Source of the DNA: Terrimesophilobacter sp964651535
GTDB lineage: Bacteria > Actinomycetota > Actinomycetes > Actinomycetales > Microbacteriaceae
Length of the DNA: 64,000 bases
Assembly (NCBI GenBank): GCA_964651535.1
Contig: CAZYYE010000001.1
Span: 124,001 to 188,000 of the forward strand
Direction of reading: 5' to 3'
The translations under genes and the position numbers were made by a program. A model generated the notes under the pieces. It saw nothing but the letters and a program-made list of their open reading frames with translations, was not told the origin of the DNA and ran no database searches. Shown here piece after piece: positions 32,655-40,521 of the stretch (the stretch's first letter is position 1; each line of letters starts with the position of its first letter).

Positions 32655-33875
32655 TCAGCTGGCGAGGAATGCTCCGAGCCCTGCGAGCAGGCGGTCGATG
32701 TCGTCGTCGCTCGAGTACGGGGCGAGGCCCACGCGCAACCCGCCTTCGTCGCCGAGTCCGAGGCGTCGGCTGGCTTCGAGCGCGTAGAAGTTCGAGGATG
32801 GCGCATCGACTCCCCGCGCGGCGAGGAACTCGTACGCGTCGTGGGTGTCGCGCCCGTCGAACGTGAGCAGCAGCGTCGGCGTGCGATGCTCCGCTCGCGA
32901 GTGCACCGTGACGGCGGGGAGTTCGGCGAGCCCGGATTCAAGCCGGGCCAGGAGCGCGTCCTCGTGCTCCGCGAGCCGTGCGAACGCATCGACGAGTTTC
33001 TCTCGTCTGGGCGCGTTCGCCAGTGTCGAGTTCTTTCCGGCAGTGGTGCCCATGTTCGAGAGGTAGTCGACTGCCGCGGCGACCCCCGCGAGCATTTCAT
33101 AAGGGAGTGTGCCGAATTCGAACCGTTCCGGCACGTCGTTCGTCGAGGGCAGCAGTTTGTCGGGGTGAAGCGACTCGAGCAGTTCCGGGGATGCCGCAAG
33201 GGCACCGAGGTGTGGCCCGAGAAACTTGTACGGGGAGCACGAGTAGAAATCGGCGCCAAACGCTGCAATGTCGGCGGCGGCGTGTGCTGTGAAGTGCACG
33301 CCGTCCACGTAAACCAAAGAACCGACCTTGTGAGCCGCCGCGGAAATTGCGGCGACCGGCGGCTTCGTCCCGATCAGGTTCGACGCGGCGGTCACCGCAA
33401 CAAGCTTCGTACGGTCCGAGAGGACGGTGGCGATGTCGTCAAGCTCGGACGATTCGGGGTCGAAGTCGAGCCAGCGCACAGTCGCACCCGTGTGCTCGGC
33501 CGCCTGCACCCACGGGCGGATGTTGGAGTCGTGGTCAAGTCGGGTCACCACAACCTCGTCGCCGGGCCCCCATGACCGCGAAATCCAGCGAGAGAAGTCG
33601 TAGCAGAGTTGGGTTGCGCTGCGGCCGAACACGACGCCGCCCGGGTCGCCTCCCACGAGGTCCGCGATGGCCGACCGGGCATCCGTCACGGTCTTCTCCG
33701 CGTTGGACTCTCCCGTGGTGACCGTGCCGCGATTCGACAGCGGATTGCGCAGCGCAGCGGCAATCGCCTCGATGACCTGCTGGGGGGTCTGCGTTCCGCC
33801 CGGTCCGTCGAAGTGGGCTGAACCGTTGACGAGTGCCGGAAAGTCGGCACGAACGGATTCGATGTCGTAGCTCAT
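32655..33875 (-). CDS. Cysteine desulfurase-like aminotransferase class V protein
   Basis: The 406-residue PLP enzyme matches the cysteine desulfurase-like TIGR01976-type subfamily. It shows HFDGPGGTQTPQQVIEAIA at the N-terminus, VFGRSATQLCYDFSRWI, VVTRLDHDSNIRPW, VAVTAASNLIGTKPPV and the PLP-lysine motif FYSCSPYKFLGPHLGAL near residue 215. The C-terminal RLGLGDEGGLRVGLAPYSSDDDIDRLL is conserved in the subfamily. No active-site Cys loop typical of IscS is evident, so sulfur transfer is doubtful. It may be an aminotransferase or racemase. ATG 33875 lies 6 nt after TAGATT. Confidence 0.85.
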   Translation of the reverse strand: MSYDIESVRADFPALVNGSAHFDGPGGTQTPQQVIEAIAAALRNPLSNRGTVTTGESNAEKTVTDARSAIADLVGGDPGGVVFGRSATQLCYDFSRWISRSWGPGDEVVVTRLDHDSNIRPWVQAAEHTGATVRWLDFDPESSELDDIATVLSDRTKLVAVTAASNLIGTKPPVAAISAAAHKVGSLVYVDGVHFTAHAAADIAAFGADFYSCSPYKFLGPHLGALAASPELLESLHPDKLLPSTNDVPERFEFGTLPYEMLAGVAAAVDYLSNMGTTAGKNSTLANAPRREKLVDAFARLAEHEDALLARLESGLAELPAVTVHSRAEHRTPTLLLTFDGRDTHDAYEFLAARGVDAPSSNFYALEASRRLGLGDEGGLRVGLAPYSSDDDIDRLLAGLGAFLAS

Positions 33876-33881
33876 GACTCG

Positions 33882-33887
33882 AATCTA
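33882..33887 (-). promoter_or_regulatory. -10 box (TAGATT) of the desulfurase-like gene
   Basis: TAGATT on the minus strand lies 6 nt before the ATG at 33875; no Shine-Dalgarno. Confidence 0.5.
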
Positions 33888-33920
33888 GCTGGTGCGGGCC
33901 GCACTCTCGCGCGCCCGGTT

Positions 33921-34292
33921 CTAGGCGAGAAGGTAGCCGAGCACGCACGCGCCAAGACTGACAACCAGGTTCAATCCGACGTTGAGCATCGCCGCGCGCC
34001 AGCGCCCGTGCGTGATGAGTTGGATGGTCTCGACGCTGAATGTGCTGAATGTCGTGAGCCCGCCGCACACGCCCGTGAGGATGACGAGTTGCAGTTCGGA
34101 TGGGATTCCCGCGCCGTGTGCCAGGCCGAGCACCGCGCCGCCGATGCCCGATCCGACGACATTCACGATCAGGACTGTCCACGGGAAGCCTTCCGCCGCG
34201 GAAGTACGCGCGAGCATCACGGAAAGCCCGTACCTGATGACGGCCGCCGCGCCGCCGGCGAGCAGAACCGCTGCGACCACGAGCGGGCTCAT
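33921..34292 (-). CDS. crcB: Fluoride ion channel CrcB (Fluc), second copy
   Basis: The 123-residue four-helix protein is a Fluc fluoride channel subunit. It shows NVVGSGIGGAVLGLAHG (with the pore Asn), GVCGGLTTFSTFSVETI, where TTFSTF carries the Phe box and the central Na+ site Thr, and a final helix. Many actinobacteria encode two CrcB proteins that assemble as an antiparallel heterodimer. This copy starts with an ATG overlapping the stop of the first crcB by 4 nt (ATGA), as expected for an obligate pair. Confidence 0.93.
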   Translation of the reverse strand: MSPLVVAAVLLAGGAAAVIRYGLSVMLARTSAAEGFPWTVLIVNVVGSGIGGAVLGLAHGAGIPSELQLVILTGVCGGLTTFSTFSVETIQLITHGRWRAAMLNVGLNLVVSLGACVLGYLLA

Positions 34293-34678
34293 TCGTCGAC
34301 CCAGTCGATCGGGGTCGCGACTCGCCCTACCCGAAGGCCGAGAGCTGCGGCCGCGAATCCGAGGAGGAGCGTGAGCAAGAAATAGACGATCGCGAGTAGC
34401 CACAGGCCGTGGGAAGTCTGCGCGACGAGCGAGACCGCGACGGCCGAGAACGTCGTGAACGATCCGATCAGCCCTGTGCCGACGCCTGCCCTCAGCCACG
34501 GGCGGAACCGTGACCAGAGCCGTGCGACCGCGATCCCGAGCGCAAACGATCCGACGACGTTGACGAGGAGCGTGCTGTACGGAAAGCCCGTGTCGGCGTG
34601 CGAGATCAGGGTATCCGCGAGCAAGCGCAACCCTGTGCCGACGAAGCCGCCCGCGAGGACTGCGAACAGTGCTCTCAC
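34289..34678 (-). CDS. crcB: Fluoride ion channel CrcB (Fluc), first copy
   Basis: The 129-residue partner subunit shows GGFVGTGLRLLADTLI, LLVNVVGSFALGIAVARLW and GLIGSFTTFSAVAVSLVAQ. The GSFTTF box is present, although the second Phe of the canonical FSTF is replaced by Ala (TTFSAV), which fits a heterodimer with asymmetric subunits. The GTG start (34678) follows the stop of the KimA-like gene by one base, so fluoride export and the importer are co-translated. A longer frame to 34837 would overlap that gene and is rejected. Confidence 0.9.
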   Translation of the reverse strand: MRALFAVLAGGFVGTGLRLLADTLISHADTGFPYSTLLVNVVGSFALGIAVARLWSRFRPWLRAGVGTGLIGSFTTFSAVAVSLVAQTSHGLWLLAIVYFLLTLLLGFAAAALGLRVGRVATPIDWVDE

Positions 34679-34679
34679 G

Positions 34680-36716
34680 TCAGTCGCGTTTCCGAGAGGC
34701 GAGCTTTGCCGGGGGCAGAGGTTTGCGGACCACGGCCTGGCGCACGGGCTCTCCGCGGCGCTCCTGGCCGGGCAGCGGCCTCCCGGGCCGCGCGTAGAGA
34801 ACTTTGGAGGAGTCCAGGAGCCAGGGCACGAGCGCAATGGTAACCCCGTGCGTGAGCATGAGTTTGTGGCGGATGCGGCGGGCCTTGTGATTGTGCAGGA
34901 AGTTCTCCCACCAGTGGCCGACGATGTATTGCGGCATGTACACGGTCACGACTTCGGAACCGTGAGTGGCGCGCCGCTTCTTGATGTACTTGATGAGCGG
35001 GAAGCTGATGTCCCGGTACGGGGACTGGATGACCTTGAGCGGCACCTGGACTTTCATCTTCTTCCATTGCTTCCGAAGAAGAATCGTTTCGTCGTCATTG
35101 ATGGAGCAGTGCACGGCCTCGATGCTGTCGTGGCGCGCCGCGATCGCGTAATCGAGGGCTTTGAGGGTGGGCTTTTGCATCCTGCCGACGAGCACGATGG
35201 CGTGGTCGCCGCTGGATCCGAACACGGTCGTATCGTCGACCGTGAGGTCGCGTTCGACGTTGCGGTAATACCGGTTGATACCGAGCATGAGCACGTAAAG
35301 GATCGGTCCGATCACGAAGACCAGATAGGCGCCGTGCGTGAACTTCGTGACGGTGACAACGATGAGCACGGTCGCCGTGAGCGCTGCGCCGAACGAGTTG
35401 ATGGACAGGCTCCGGATGATCTGCCGCCGGTTCTGCGCCCCTTCGCGCAGCGTGCGCACCCAGTGCTTCACCATTCCGGACTGGCCGAGCGTGAACGACA
35501 CGAACACGCCGATGATGTACAGCTGGATGAGCGCGGTGAGGCTCGCCTGGAATGCGACGAGAAGCACGATGGCGCTCAGCCCGAGGACGAGCACGCCGTT
35601 CGAGTACACGAGCCGGTCGCCGCGCGTGGAGAGCGACTTCGGCGCGTATCCGTCGCGCGCGAGCACAGAGCCGAGGAGGGGGAATCCGTTGAACGCGGTG
35701 TTCGCGGCGAGGAGCAGCACGGCCGCCGTGGTGCCCTGAAGCACGTAGAACAGGATCTGAGTGTCCCCTCCGAACACGGCGGCGGCCAGCTGTGCCATGA
35801 CACTGCGCTGCGGTTGGGTCGCGCAATCCGCCCACCCGACAAGATGGCATGGCGTCTCCGCATAGTGCACCCGGCTGATCAGGGCGAGGGTCGTAACGCC
35901 GACGAATAGCGTGATGGCGATCCCTCCCATGAGCGTGAGGGTGCGCTTCGCGTTCTGGATTTTTGGCGTGCGGAAAGCCGGCACCCCGTTGGCGACGGCC
36001 TCGACGCCCGTGAGGGCGCTGCATCCGCTCGCGAACGCGCGAAGCAGCAAGAGCACGATTCCGACCTGGGTGAACTCTTCGGCCTTCACCGTGTAGTGCG
36101 CCGACTCCGCGACCGGTGCGTCGCCGAGCATCGTGCGCACCGCGCCGACGCCGATCATGAGCAGCACGCTCGCGATGAACAGGTAGGTGGGGAGCGCGAA
36201 AGCCTTGCTGGATTCGCGGACGCCGCGAAGGTTGATCGCCGCGAGCAGGATGACAAAGCCCACGGCGAGCTCGACGCGCCAGGCGTTCAGGGCCGGGAAC
36301 GCGGAAATGATGTTGTCGACGCCGCTGGCCACCGACACGGCGACGGTGAGGATGTAGTCGATGAGCAGGGCGCTCGCGACGATGAGGCCGGCCTTCTCGC
36401 CGAGGTTCTTGTGCGCGACTTCGAAGTCGCCGCCTCCGGAGGGGTACGCCTTGATGAGTTGCCGGTACGACGCGACAACCGTGACGAGCACGACAACGAC
36501 GGCGGCGGCAACCCACGGCGCGAAAGTGAGGAAGCTGAGGCCGCCGAGGGTCAGGATCATGAGGAGTTCCTGCGGCCCGTATGCGACGGACGACAGGGCG
36601 TCGCTTGCGAAGATGGGGAGCGCCAGATGCTTCGGCAGCAGCTGGCCCTCGAGTTTCTCCGACGGCAGTGGTTCGCCGATCAGCCAACGTTTGGGCGACC
36701 GGACTTCGTTAGTCAC
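34680..36716 (-). CDS. KimA-like APC-family potassium importer
   Basis: The 678-residue protein is an APC-superfamily transporter with the distinctive KimA signatures: IFASDALSSVAYGPQELLMIL in TM1, ASYRQLIKAYPSGGGDFEVAHKNLGEKAGLI, SGCSALTGVEAVANGVPAF and RDGYAPKSLSTRGDRLVYSNG, then a cytoplasmic C-terminal domain of about 200 residues. Bacillus KimA is a high-affinity K+/H+ symporter controlled by c-di-AMP. Potassium transport is inferred from this similarity; an amino-acid substrate is the alternative. GTG 36716 is chosen because TATTGT lies 8 nt upstream; TTG codons further up are alternatives. Two crcB genes follow directly. Confidence 0.83.
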   Translation of the reverse strand: MTNEVRSPKRWLIGEPLPSEKLEGQLLPKHLALPIFASDALSSVAYGPQELLMILTLGGLSFLTFAPWVAAAVVVVLVTVVASYRQLIKAYPSGGGDFEVAHKNLGEKAGLIVASALLIDYILTVAVSVASGVDNIISAFPALNAWRVELAVGFVILLAAINLRGVRESSKAFALPTYLFIASVLLMIGVGAVRTMLGDAPVAESAHYTVKAEEFTQVGIVLLLLRAFASGCSALTGVEAVANGVPAFRTPKIQNAKRTLTLMGGIAITLFVGVTTLALISRVHYAETPCHLVGWADCATQPQRSVMAQLAAAVFGGDTQILFYVLQGTTAAVLLLAANTAFNGFPLLGSVLARDGYAPKSLSTRGDRLVYSNGVLVLGLSAIVLLVAFQASLTALIQLYIIGVFVSFTLGQSGMVKHWVRTLREGAQNRRQIIRSLSINSFGAALTATVLIVVTVTKFTHGAYLVFVIGPILYVLMLGINRYYRNVERDLTVDDTTVFGSSGDHAIVLVGRMQKPTLKALDYAIAARHDSIEAVHCSINDDETILLRKQWKKMKVQVPLKVIQSPYRDISFPLIKYIKKRRATHGSEVVTVYMPQYIVGHWWENFLHNHKARRIRHKLMLTHGVTIALVPWLLDSSKVLYARPGRPLPGQERRGEPVRQAVVRKPLPPAKLASRKRD

Positions 36717-36724
36717 GAGGTGCG

Positions 36725-36730
36725 ACAATA
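36725..36730 (-). promoter_or_regulatory. -10 box (TATTGT) of the KimA-like gene
   Basis: TATTGT on the minus strand lies 8 nt before the GTG at 36716; it suggests that kimA-crcB-crcB has its own promoter behind padR. Confidence 0.4.
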
Positions 36731-36774
36731 CTCCTATCCGGCCCCCGCGCAAGTCGGATTCGGCCGGGCGTGGT

Positions 36775-37383
36775 TCAGTTCAGTCGGAGAATGCCCGCGC
36801 GCACGTCGTCCAGTTTCGACTTCAGCTCATCCACGGTCTCTTTCGTGAGTTCGTCGCGTGCCGCCATGCCGCGAAGATCCGAGCGCACCTGGTGGCGGAA
36901 GTCGTTGATGACGATGTCCGCTTCGCGCAGCCGACCGCTCGTTGTTTCGCGGATGTCGGCACGGATGTTGCGGCCGGCCTGCCGTGCTTCGTCCCTGGCC
37001 TCGCGGGCGGCGGAGGCGAGGTCGGCCCGAAGGCTCTTCATGGCCTGGTCGACGCTGTGGCGAACGTCATCGGCGAGCCGGCGCACCGAGTCGGTCACGC
37101 CGCTTTCGATTTCGTCGAGTTCGTGCTGCCGTGCGGCCAGCTCTGCGCGGCCGGCTTCGGTTATCTCGTACACCGTCTTTCGGCCATCCGCGGACTTCGT
37201 GACGAGACCTTCCTCTTCGAGCTTCGCGAGCCGCGGGTAGATCGTTCCGGCGCTCGGGGTGTACGTGCCGCCGAATCGTTCCTCGAGCGCGAGGATGACT
37301 TCGTAACCGTGCATGGGCTCCTCGGCGAGGAGGCTGAGCAGGTAGAGGCGCAAGTGCCCGTGCGCGAAGACGGGTGGTGTCAT
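36775..37383 (-). CDS. PadR-family transcriptional regulator
   Basis: The 202-residue protein has the PadR winged helix (FAHGHLRLYLLSLLAEEPMHGYEVILALEERFGG, then TPSAGTIYPRLAKLEEEGLVTKSADGRKTVYEITEAG). A long helical C-terminal part rich in Arg/Asp/Glu (for example DLASAAREARDEARQAGRNIR) probably dimerises. PadR proteins repress until a ligand or envelope stress signal is sensed. Its ATG at 37383 overlaps the stop of the DUF4097 gene, and the palindromic-like repeats before that gene are the likely operator, so the operon is probably autoregulated. Confidence 0.9.
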   Translation of the reverse strand: MTPPVFAHGHLRLYLLSLLAEEPMHGYEVILALEERFGGTYTPSAGTIYPRLAKLEEEGLVTKSADGRKTVYEITEAGRAELAARQHELDEIESGVTDSVRRLADDVRHSVDQAMKSLRADLASAAREARDEARQAGRNIRADIRETTSGRLREADIVINDFRHQVRSDLRGMAARDELTKETVDELKSKLDDVRAGILRLN

Positions 37384-38195
37384 CGGCCGGATCCCGCGGT
37401 TTCGCGTGCGTGGACCACGGCGACGTCGCCCGACACGGTGGAGGCGTTGAACTCGAGCCACTGCCCGTGGAGGTCGCCGTGTTTGCCCGTGTACTGGCCG
37501 CGCACTCCGGAGATTTCGGAGTCGTCAAGTTGGAGCTTGCCGGAAACGGTGTTCACCTTGTACTGCGCCGGCACACCGGCTTCGAGCCGCAGGGTGATGT
37601 CGCCGGACACCGTCTTGACGTTCGCGGCATCCGGGATGCCGGTGAGGTCGAGGAAGATGTCGCCGGAGACGCTGTTGGAGTTGAACTTCATGATCTCCCC
37701 GCTCGCGGTGAGGTCGCCGCTCACCGTTTTTGCGGTGATGTTGCCGTAGTGGTTCCGTACGTTGATCTCTCCGCTGACCGAATTGAGTTCGAGATCCCCG
37801 TAGACGTTGTCGATGACGACCTCGCCGCTCACGGTGCTGATCTTGGCGTCCTCGGTGAGCCCGCTGATGAGCCCGAATGCCGAGACGACGCCGAACTTGA
37901 GTGCGACATCGCGGGGAACCATGATGCTCACGTCCGCTCGGGCGTTGATGTTGAACGTCTTGAACATTTCGATGAAGTTGTCCCACGCGAGCTGGGGGTG
38001 GTCGACTTCGAGCGTGTCGCCGTCGATCGAAATTTTGAGGGGCTTCTTGCTCACGGAGTGCACTTCGACGCGGGCGCCCGGTTCGTCGTGGCCGACGATG
38101 TCGACCTTCCCGCCGATGAGGCCGACCTTGAGCTTGCGCACCATGTCGATGTCGATGATCTTCCCGCTTTCGATGAGCCATGTCTCGGTTGCCAT
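37380..38195 (-). CDS. DUF4097-family beta-strand repeat protein
   Basis: The 271-residue protein consists of repeating beta strands of about 18-22 residues with the recurring motif [TS]VSG[ED][IV], for example TVSGEVVIDNVYG, SVSGEINVRNHYG, TVSGDLTASGE, SVSGDIFLDLTG and TVSGDITLRLEAG. This gives a right-handed beta-solenoid of the DUF4097/adhesin-like type. There is no signal peptide or anchor, so it is cytoplasmic, perhaps a scaffold or sensor. In many bacteria such genes pair with PadR or with phage-shock-like membrane proteins, as here. The ATG at 38195 follows AGGAG. Confidence 0.88.
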   Translation of the reverse strand: MATETWLIESGKIIDIDMVRKLKVGLIGGKVDIVGHDEPGARVEVHSVSKKPLKISIDGDTLEVDHPQLAWDNFIEMFKTFNINARADVSIMVPRDVALKFGVVSAFGLISGLTEDAKISTVSGEVVIDNVYGDLELNSVSGEINVRNHYGNITAKTVSGDLTASGEIMKFNSNSVSGDIFLDLTGIPDAANVKTVSGDITLRLEAGVPAQYKVNTVSGKLQLDDSEISGVRGQYTGKHGDLHGQWLEFNASTVSGDVAVVHARETAGSGR

Positions 38196-38241
38196 CGATT
38201 TCTCCTGACTGATGTGATTCTGCGTGGACTGAAACTCGCGC

Positions 38242-38276
38242 TATATCGCGTTGCGCAATAATCAAGATATATCGCG
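38242..38276. promoter_or_regulatory. Candidate PadR operator (repeated TATATCGCG)
   Basis: TATATCGCG occurs at 38242-38250 and again at 38268-38276, 26 bp apart, upstream of the DUF4097-padR operon; the second copy extends to GATATATC, a palindromic core. TTGATT lies between the two on the minus strand. PadR proteins commonly bind AT-rich, ATAT-containing dyads in their own promoter, so this is the likely operator. Confidence 0.45.
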
Positions 38277-38295
38277 TCTCGCCCCCGCGCAAGTG

Positions 38296-38327
38296 CTTTC
38301 ATCATTCAGGAGGTGGTGTGACTGGTG
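38296..38327 (+). repeat. Left 32-bp inverted repeat bracketing the M20 peptidase gene
   Basis: The sequence starts CTTTCATCATTCAGGAGG and is a perfect reverse complement of 39533-39564. It belongs to the same family as the purC/purD palindrome and the half copy at 25398. Confidence 0.9.
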
Positions 38328-38334
38328 TGACAGG

Positions 38335-38340
38335 TAGATT
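38335..38340 (+). promoter_or_regulatory. -10 box (TAGATT) of the M20 peptidase gene
   Basis: TAGATT lies 6 nt before the ATG at 38347, just after the left inverted repeat, so the promoter is inside the bracketed unit and the -35 would fall in the repeat. Confidence 0.5.
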
Positions 38341-38346
38341 CGGGGC

Positions 38347-39501
38347 ATGACACCAACAGCACCCGCTCCCATGGATCCCGTCGAACTCACCCAGGCGCTC
38401 ATCCGCATCGATTCGGTGAACCCGGACCTCATACCGGGTGGTGCAGGGGAATCGGAAATCGCCGAGTGGTGTGCGCAATGGTTCGCGGCCCAGGGATTCG
38501 AGGTACACCGCCTGGGGAGGGCCGATCGCCCGACGGTAGTAGGCGTCGCGAGAGGTACTGGTGGCGGCCGCTCACTCATGCTGAACGGCCACGTCGACAC
38601 CGTAGGAGTTGCCGGATATGACGGAGACCCGTTTGCCGCGACGGTGAAGGACACGAAGGTGTTCGGGCGCGGGGCGTTCGACATGAAAGCCGGCGTCGCC
38701 GCCATCATGGTCGCCGCTGCCCGTGCCAAAGCGGCGAATCTCTCCGGCGACGTGATCGTCACCCTCGTCGCGGACGAGGAGTTCGGAAGCCTCGGCACCG
38801 AGGATGCGCTCGCGGCGTTCACCGCGGATGGCGCAATCGTCACCGAGCCGAGCGAAATGAATCTGGTTCTCGCGCATCGTGGCTTCGCCTGGTTCACGAT
38901 CGACCTGACCGGCGTCGCGGCCCACGGATCCATGCCCGAGCAGGGTGTTGACGCGATCGTGCACGCCGGCCTCGTGCTGCGAGCCATCGAGGAGCTGCAG
39001 GCCACGTTCCACGGGCGGCCAGCGCATCCGCTTCTGGGCCACAGCTCGGTCAGGGTCGCCACGATATCGGGAGGTTCGGATGCCGCGACGGTTGCCGGAT
39101 CCTGCACCCTCACCATTGAGAGCCGAACCTTGCCGGGCGACACCCCCGACTCGGTGGAGGACGAACTTCGCGCGGTTCTGGACACCATCGCGGCGACGAC
39201 ACCGAACTTTCGGTACGACCTTCGCCGGCTTATTGCGAGGAACGCGTTTGAGGCGGATCCCGAGTGGCCGATCGTTCAGGCCGTGGCATCCAGCGGCGAG
39301 CGCGTGACCGGCTCTCCCCTGCCGACGCGGGGCGAGCCGTTCTGGACCGATGCGGGGCTCATTCATGACTCGGGGATTCCGTGCTTGCTCATCGGCGTGG
39401 ATGGCGGCGGCGCGCACGCCGATACCGAGTGGGCAACGACGAAGTCCATCGAGCAGTTGACGGACATTCTGGAGGGCACGATCCGCTCGTTCTGCACGTG
39501 A
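38347..39501 (+). CDS. M20-family metallopeptidase (ArgE/DapE/ACY1-like)
   Basis: The 384-residue enzyme is a dinuclear zinc amidohydrolase of the ArgE/DapE group. Metal and catalytic residues are in place: LMLNGHVDTVG (His, Asp), GRGAFDMKAGVAA (bridging Asp), VADEEFGSLG (Glu-Glu), VTEPSEMNLVL (Glu) and DGGGAHADTEWATT at the C-terminus (His). A dimerisation domain with AHGSMPEQGVDAI lies between. Substrate could be an N-acyl amino acid or a small peptide; acetylornithine deacetylase activity is not shown. The gene stands alone, bracketed by perfect 32-bp inverted repeats, which suggests acquisition as a unit. Confidence 0.87.
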   Translation: MTPTAPAPMDPVELTQALIRIDSVNPDLIPGGAGESEIAEWCAQWFAAQGFEVHRLGRADRPTVVGVARGTGGGRSLMLNGHVDTVGVAGYDGDPFAATVKDTKVFGRGAFDMKAGVAAIMVAAARAKAANLSGDVIVTLVADEEFGSLGTEDALAAFTADGAIVTEPSEMNLVLAHRGFAWFTIDLTGVAAHGSMPEQGVDAIVHAGLVLRAIEELQATFHGRPAHPLLGHSSVRVATISGGSDAATVAGSCTLTIESRTLPGDTPDSVEDELRAVLDTIAATTPNFRYDLRRLIARNAFEADPEWPIVQAVASSGERVTGSPLPTRGEPFWTDAGLIHDSGIPCLLIGVDGGGAHADTEWATTKSIEQLTDILEGTIRSFCT

Positions 39502-39532
39502 GTTCGGGTTCCTCTCCACACTTCACCCGCCC

Positions 39533-39564
39533 CACCAGTCACACCACCTCCTGAATGATGAAAG
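39533..39564 (-). repeat. Right 32-bp inverted repeat bracketing the M20 peptidase gene
   Basis: Perfect reverse complement of 38296-38327, ending CCTCCTGAATGATGAAAG. It lies immediately before the promoter of the MerR-family gene. Confidence 0.9.
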
Positions 39565-39567
39565 TGC

Positions 39568-39598
39568 TTGACATTGACGTCGCGTCAACGTTTAGCGT
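39568..39598 (+). promoter_or_regulatory. MerR-type promoter with 19-bp spacer and dyad operator
   Basis: TTGACA (39568-39573) and TAGCGT (39593-39598) are separated by 19 bp, the overlong spacer that MerR proteins untwist. The spacer starts with a 15-nt dyad TTGACGTCGCGTCAA (39574-39588). The MerR/TipA gene begins 28 nt downstream, so autoregulation is very likely. Confidence 0.65.
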
Positions 39599-39625
39599 GA
39601 TGGGTGAGCAGAAGAGGAGGCGGAC

Positions 39626-40384
39626 ATGGACTGGTCCATTCAGGACATCGCGCGGTTGTCGGGAACGACGAGCCGCACGCTTCGCCACTACGACGACGTC
39701 GGGCTGCTGAAGCCCAGCCGGGTCGGCGCGAACGGCTACCGCTACTACGACGAGGATGCGCTCACGCGGCTGCAGCGCATCCTGTTGTTGCGGGAGCTCG
39801 GACTCGGGCTGCCGGCGATCGCCGACGTCCTCGCGGGGCAAAAGGAACACGCCGACGCCCTGCTCACCCACTTGCACTGGCTGCAGAGGGAGAAGGAACG
39901 GCTCGACCGCCAGATCGGTGCCGTCGAGTCGACGATCACAAAACTGGAAGGAGGTGAACAACTCATGGCAGAGGACATGTTCGACGGATTCGACCACACC
40001 CAGTACAAGGAGGAGGTCGAAGAGCGGTGGGGCGCGGATGCCTACGCGAAGAGCGATGCCTGGTGGCGCTCGCAGACCGCGGAGCAGAAGGCCGGCTGGA
40101 AGGCCAGGATGCAGAAGCTCGGCGAGGACTGGATCGCGGCGGCGAAGGCCGGCGTCGATCCGGGCAGCGACGAGGCGCAGGCTCTCGCGCAGCGGCAGTT
40201 CGAGTGGCTGCGCGGCATCCCGGGGACTCCGGGCGGCGGAACGACCGGACCCACGAAGGAGTACTTCACGGGACTCGGCGAGATGTACGTCGCCGACCCG
40301 CGCTTCGGCGCGAACTACGGCGGGCAGGACGGCGCCGAGTTCGTGCGCGACGCGATGGCGGTCTACGCGGCCCGCAACCTGTAG
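39626..40384 (+). CDS. MerR-family regulator with TipAS antibiotic-recognition domain
   Basis: The 252-residue protein is a TipA-like regulator. The N-terminal MerR DNA-binding domain is clear (WSIQDIARLSGTTSRTLRHY, VGANGYRYYDEDALTRLQRI), followed by a coiled coil (LLTHLHWLQREKERLDRQIG). The C-terminal part from about residue 110 is the TipAS alpha-helical domain (EEVEERWGADAYAKSDAWW and QAKEYFTGLGEMYVADPRFG-like segments). In Streptomyces, TipAS traps thiopeptide antibiotics. Ligand here is unknown. AGGAGG-like GAGGAGG precedes the ATG at 10 nt, and a canonical MerR promoter lies upstream. Confidence 0.9.
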   Translation: MDWSIQDIARLSGTTSRTLRHYDDVGLLKPSRVGANGYRYYDEDALTRLQRILLLRELGLGLPAIADVLAGQKEHADALLTHLHWLQREKERLDRQIGAVESTITKLEGGEQLMAEDMFDGFDHTQYKEEVEERWGADAYAKSDAWWRSQTAEQKAGWKARMQKLGEDWIAAAKAGVDPGSDEAQALAQRQFEWLRGIPGTPGGGTTGPTKEYFTGLGEMYVADPRFGANYGGQDGAEFVRDAMAVYAARNL

Positions 40385-40391
40385 CACTCAC

Positions 40392-40478
40392 GTCCCAAAT
40401 GAAGGCAATCCAAGGCATCCGGCGCTGCGCGAGCACGTAACACTCGTGCTGCAGGCGCCGGATACCTTCATTTGGGAC
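40392..40478. repeat. 87-bp palindromic element between tipA-like and DMT genes
   Basis: GTCCCAAATGAAGG (40392-40405) is perfectly complementary to 40465-40478. A second, inner match contains ATCCGGCGC on both sides, with a 10-nt insertion in the left arm, and GAGCAC pairs with GTGCT near the centre. It may act as a bidirectional terminator or be a decayed mobile palindrome. Confidence 0.75.
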
Positions 40479-40521
40479 CAAAGCGGGCCTGTTGGGCGAT
40501 TGGGTGTGGAACGATGAGCAC

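Noticed and set aside
34289..34700. Fluoride (crcB) riboswitch upstream of the crcB pair
   Set aside because: The first crcB starts one base after the KimA-like gene's stop, leaving no room, and no fluoride riboswitch consensus was seen.
36717..36774. c-di-AMP (ydaO-type) riboswitch before the KimA-like gene
   Set aside because: Only 58 bases separate it from padR; too short for this riboswitch class.
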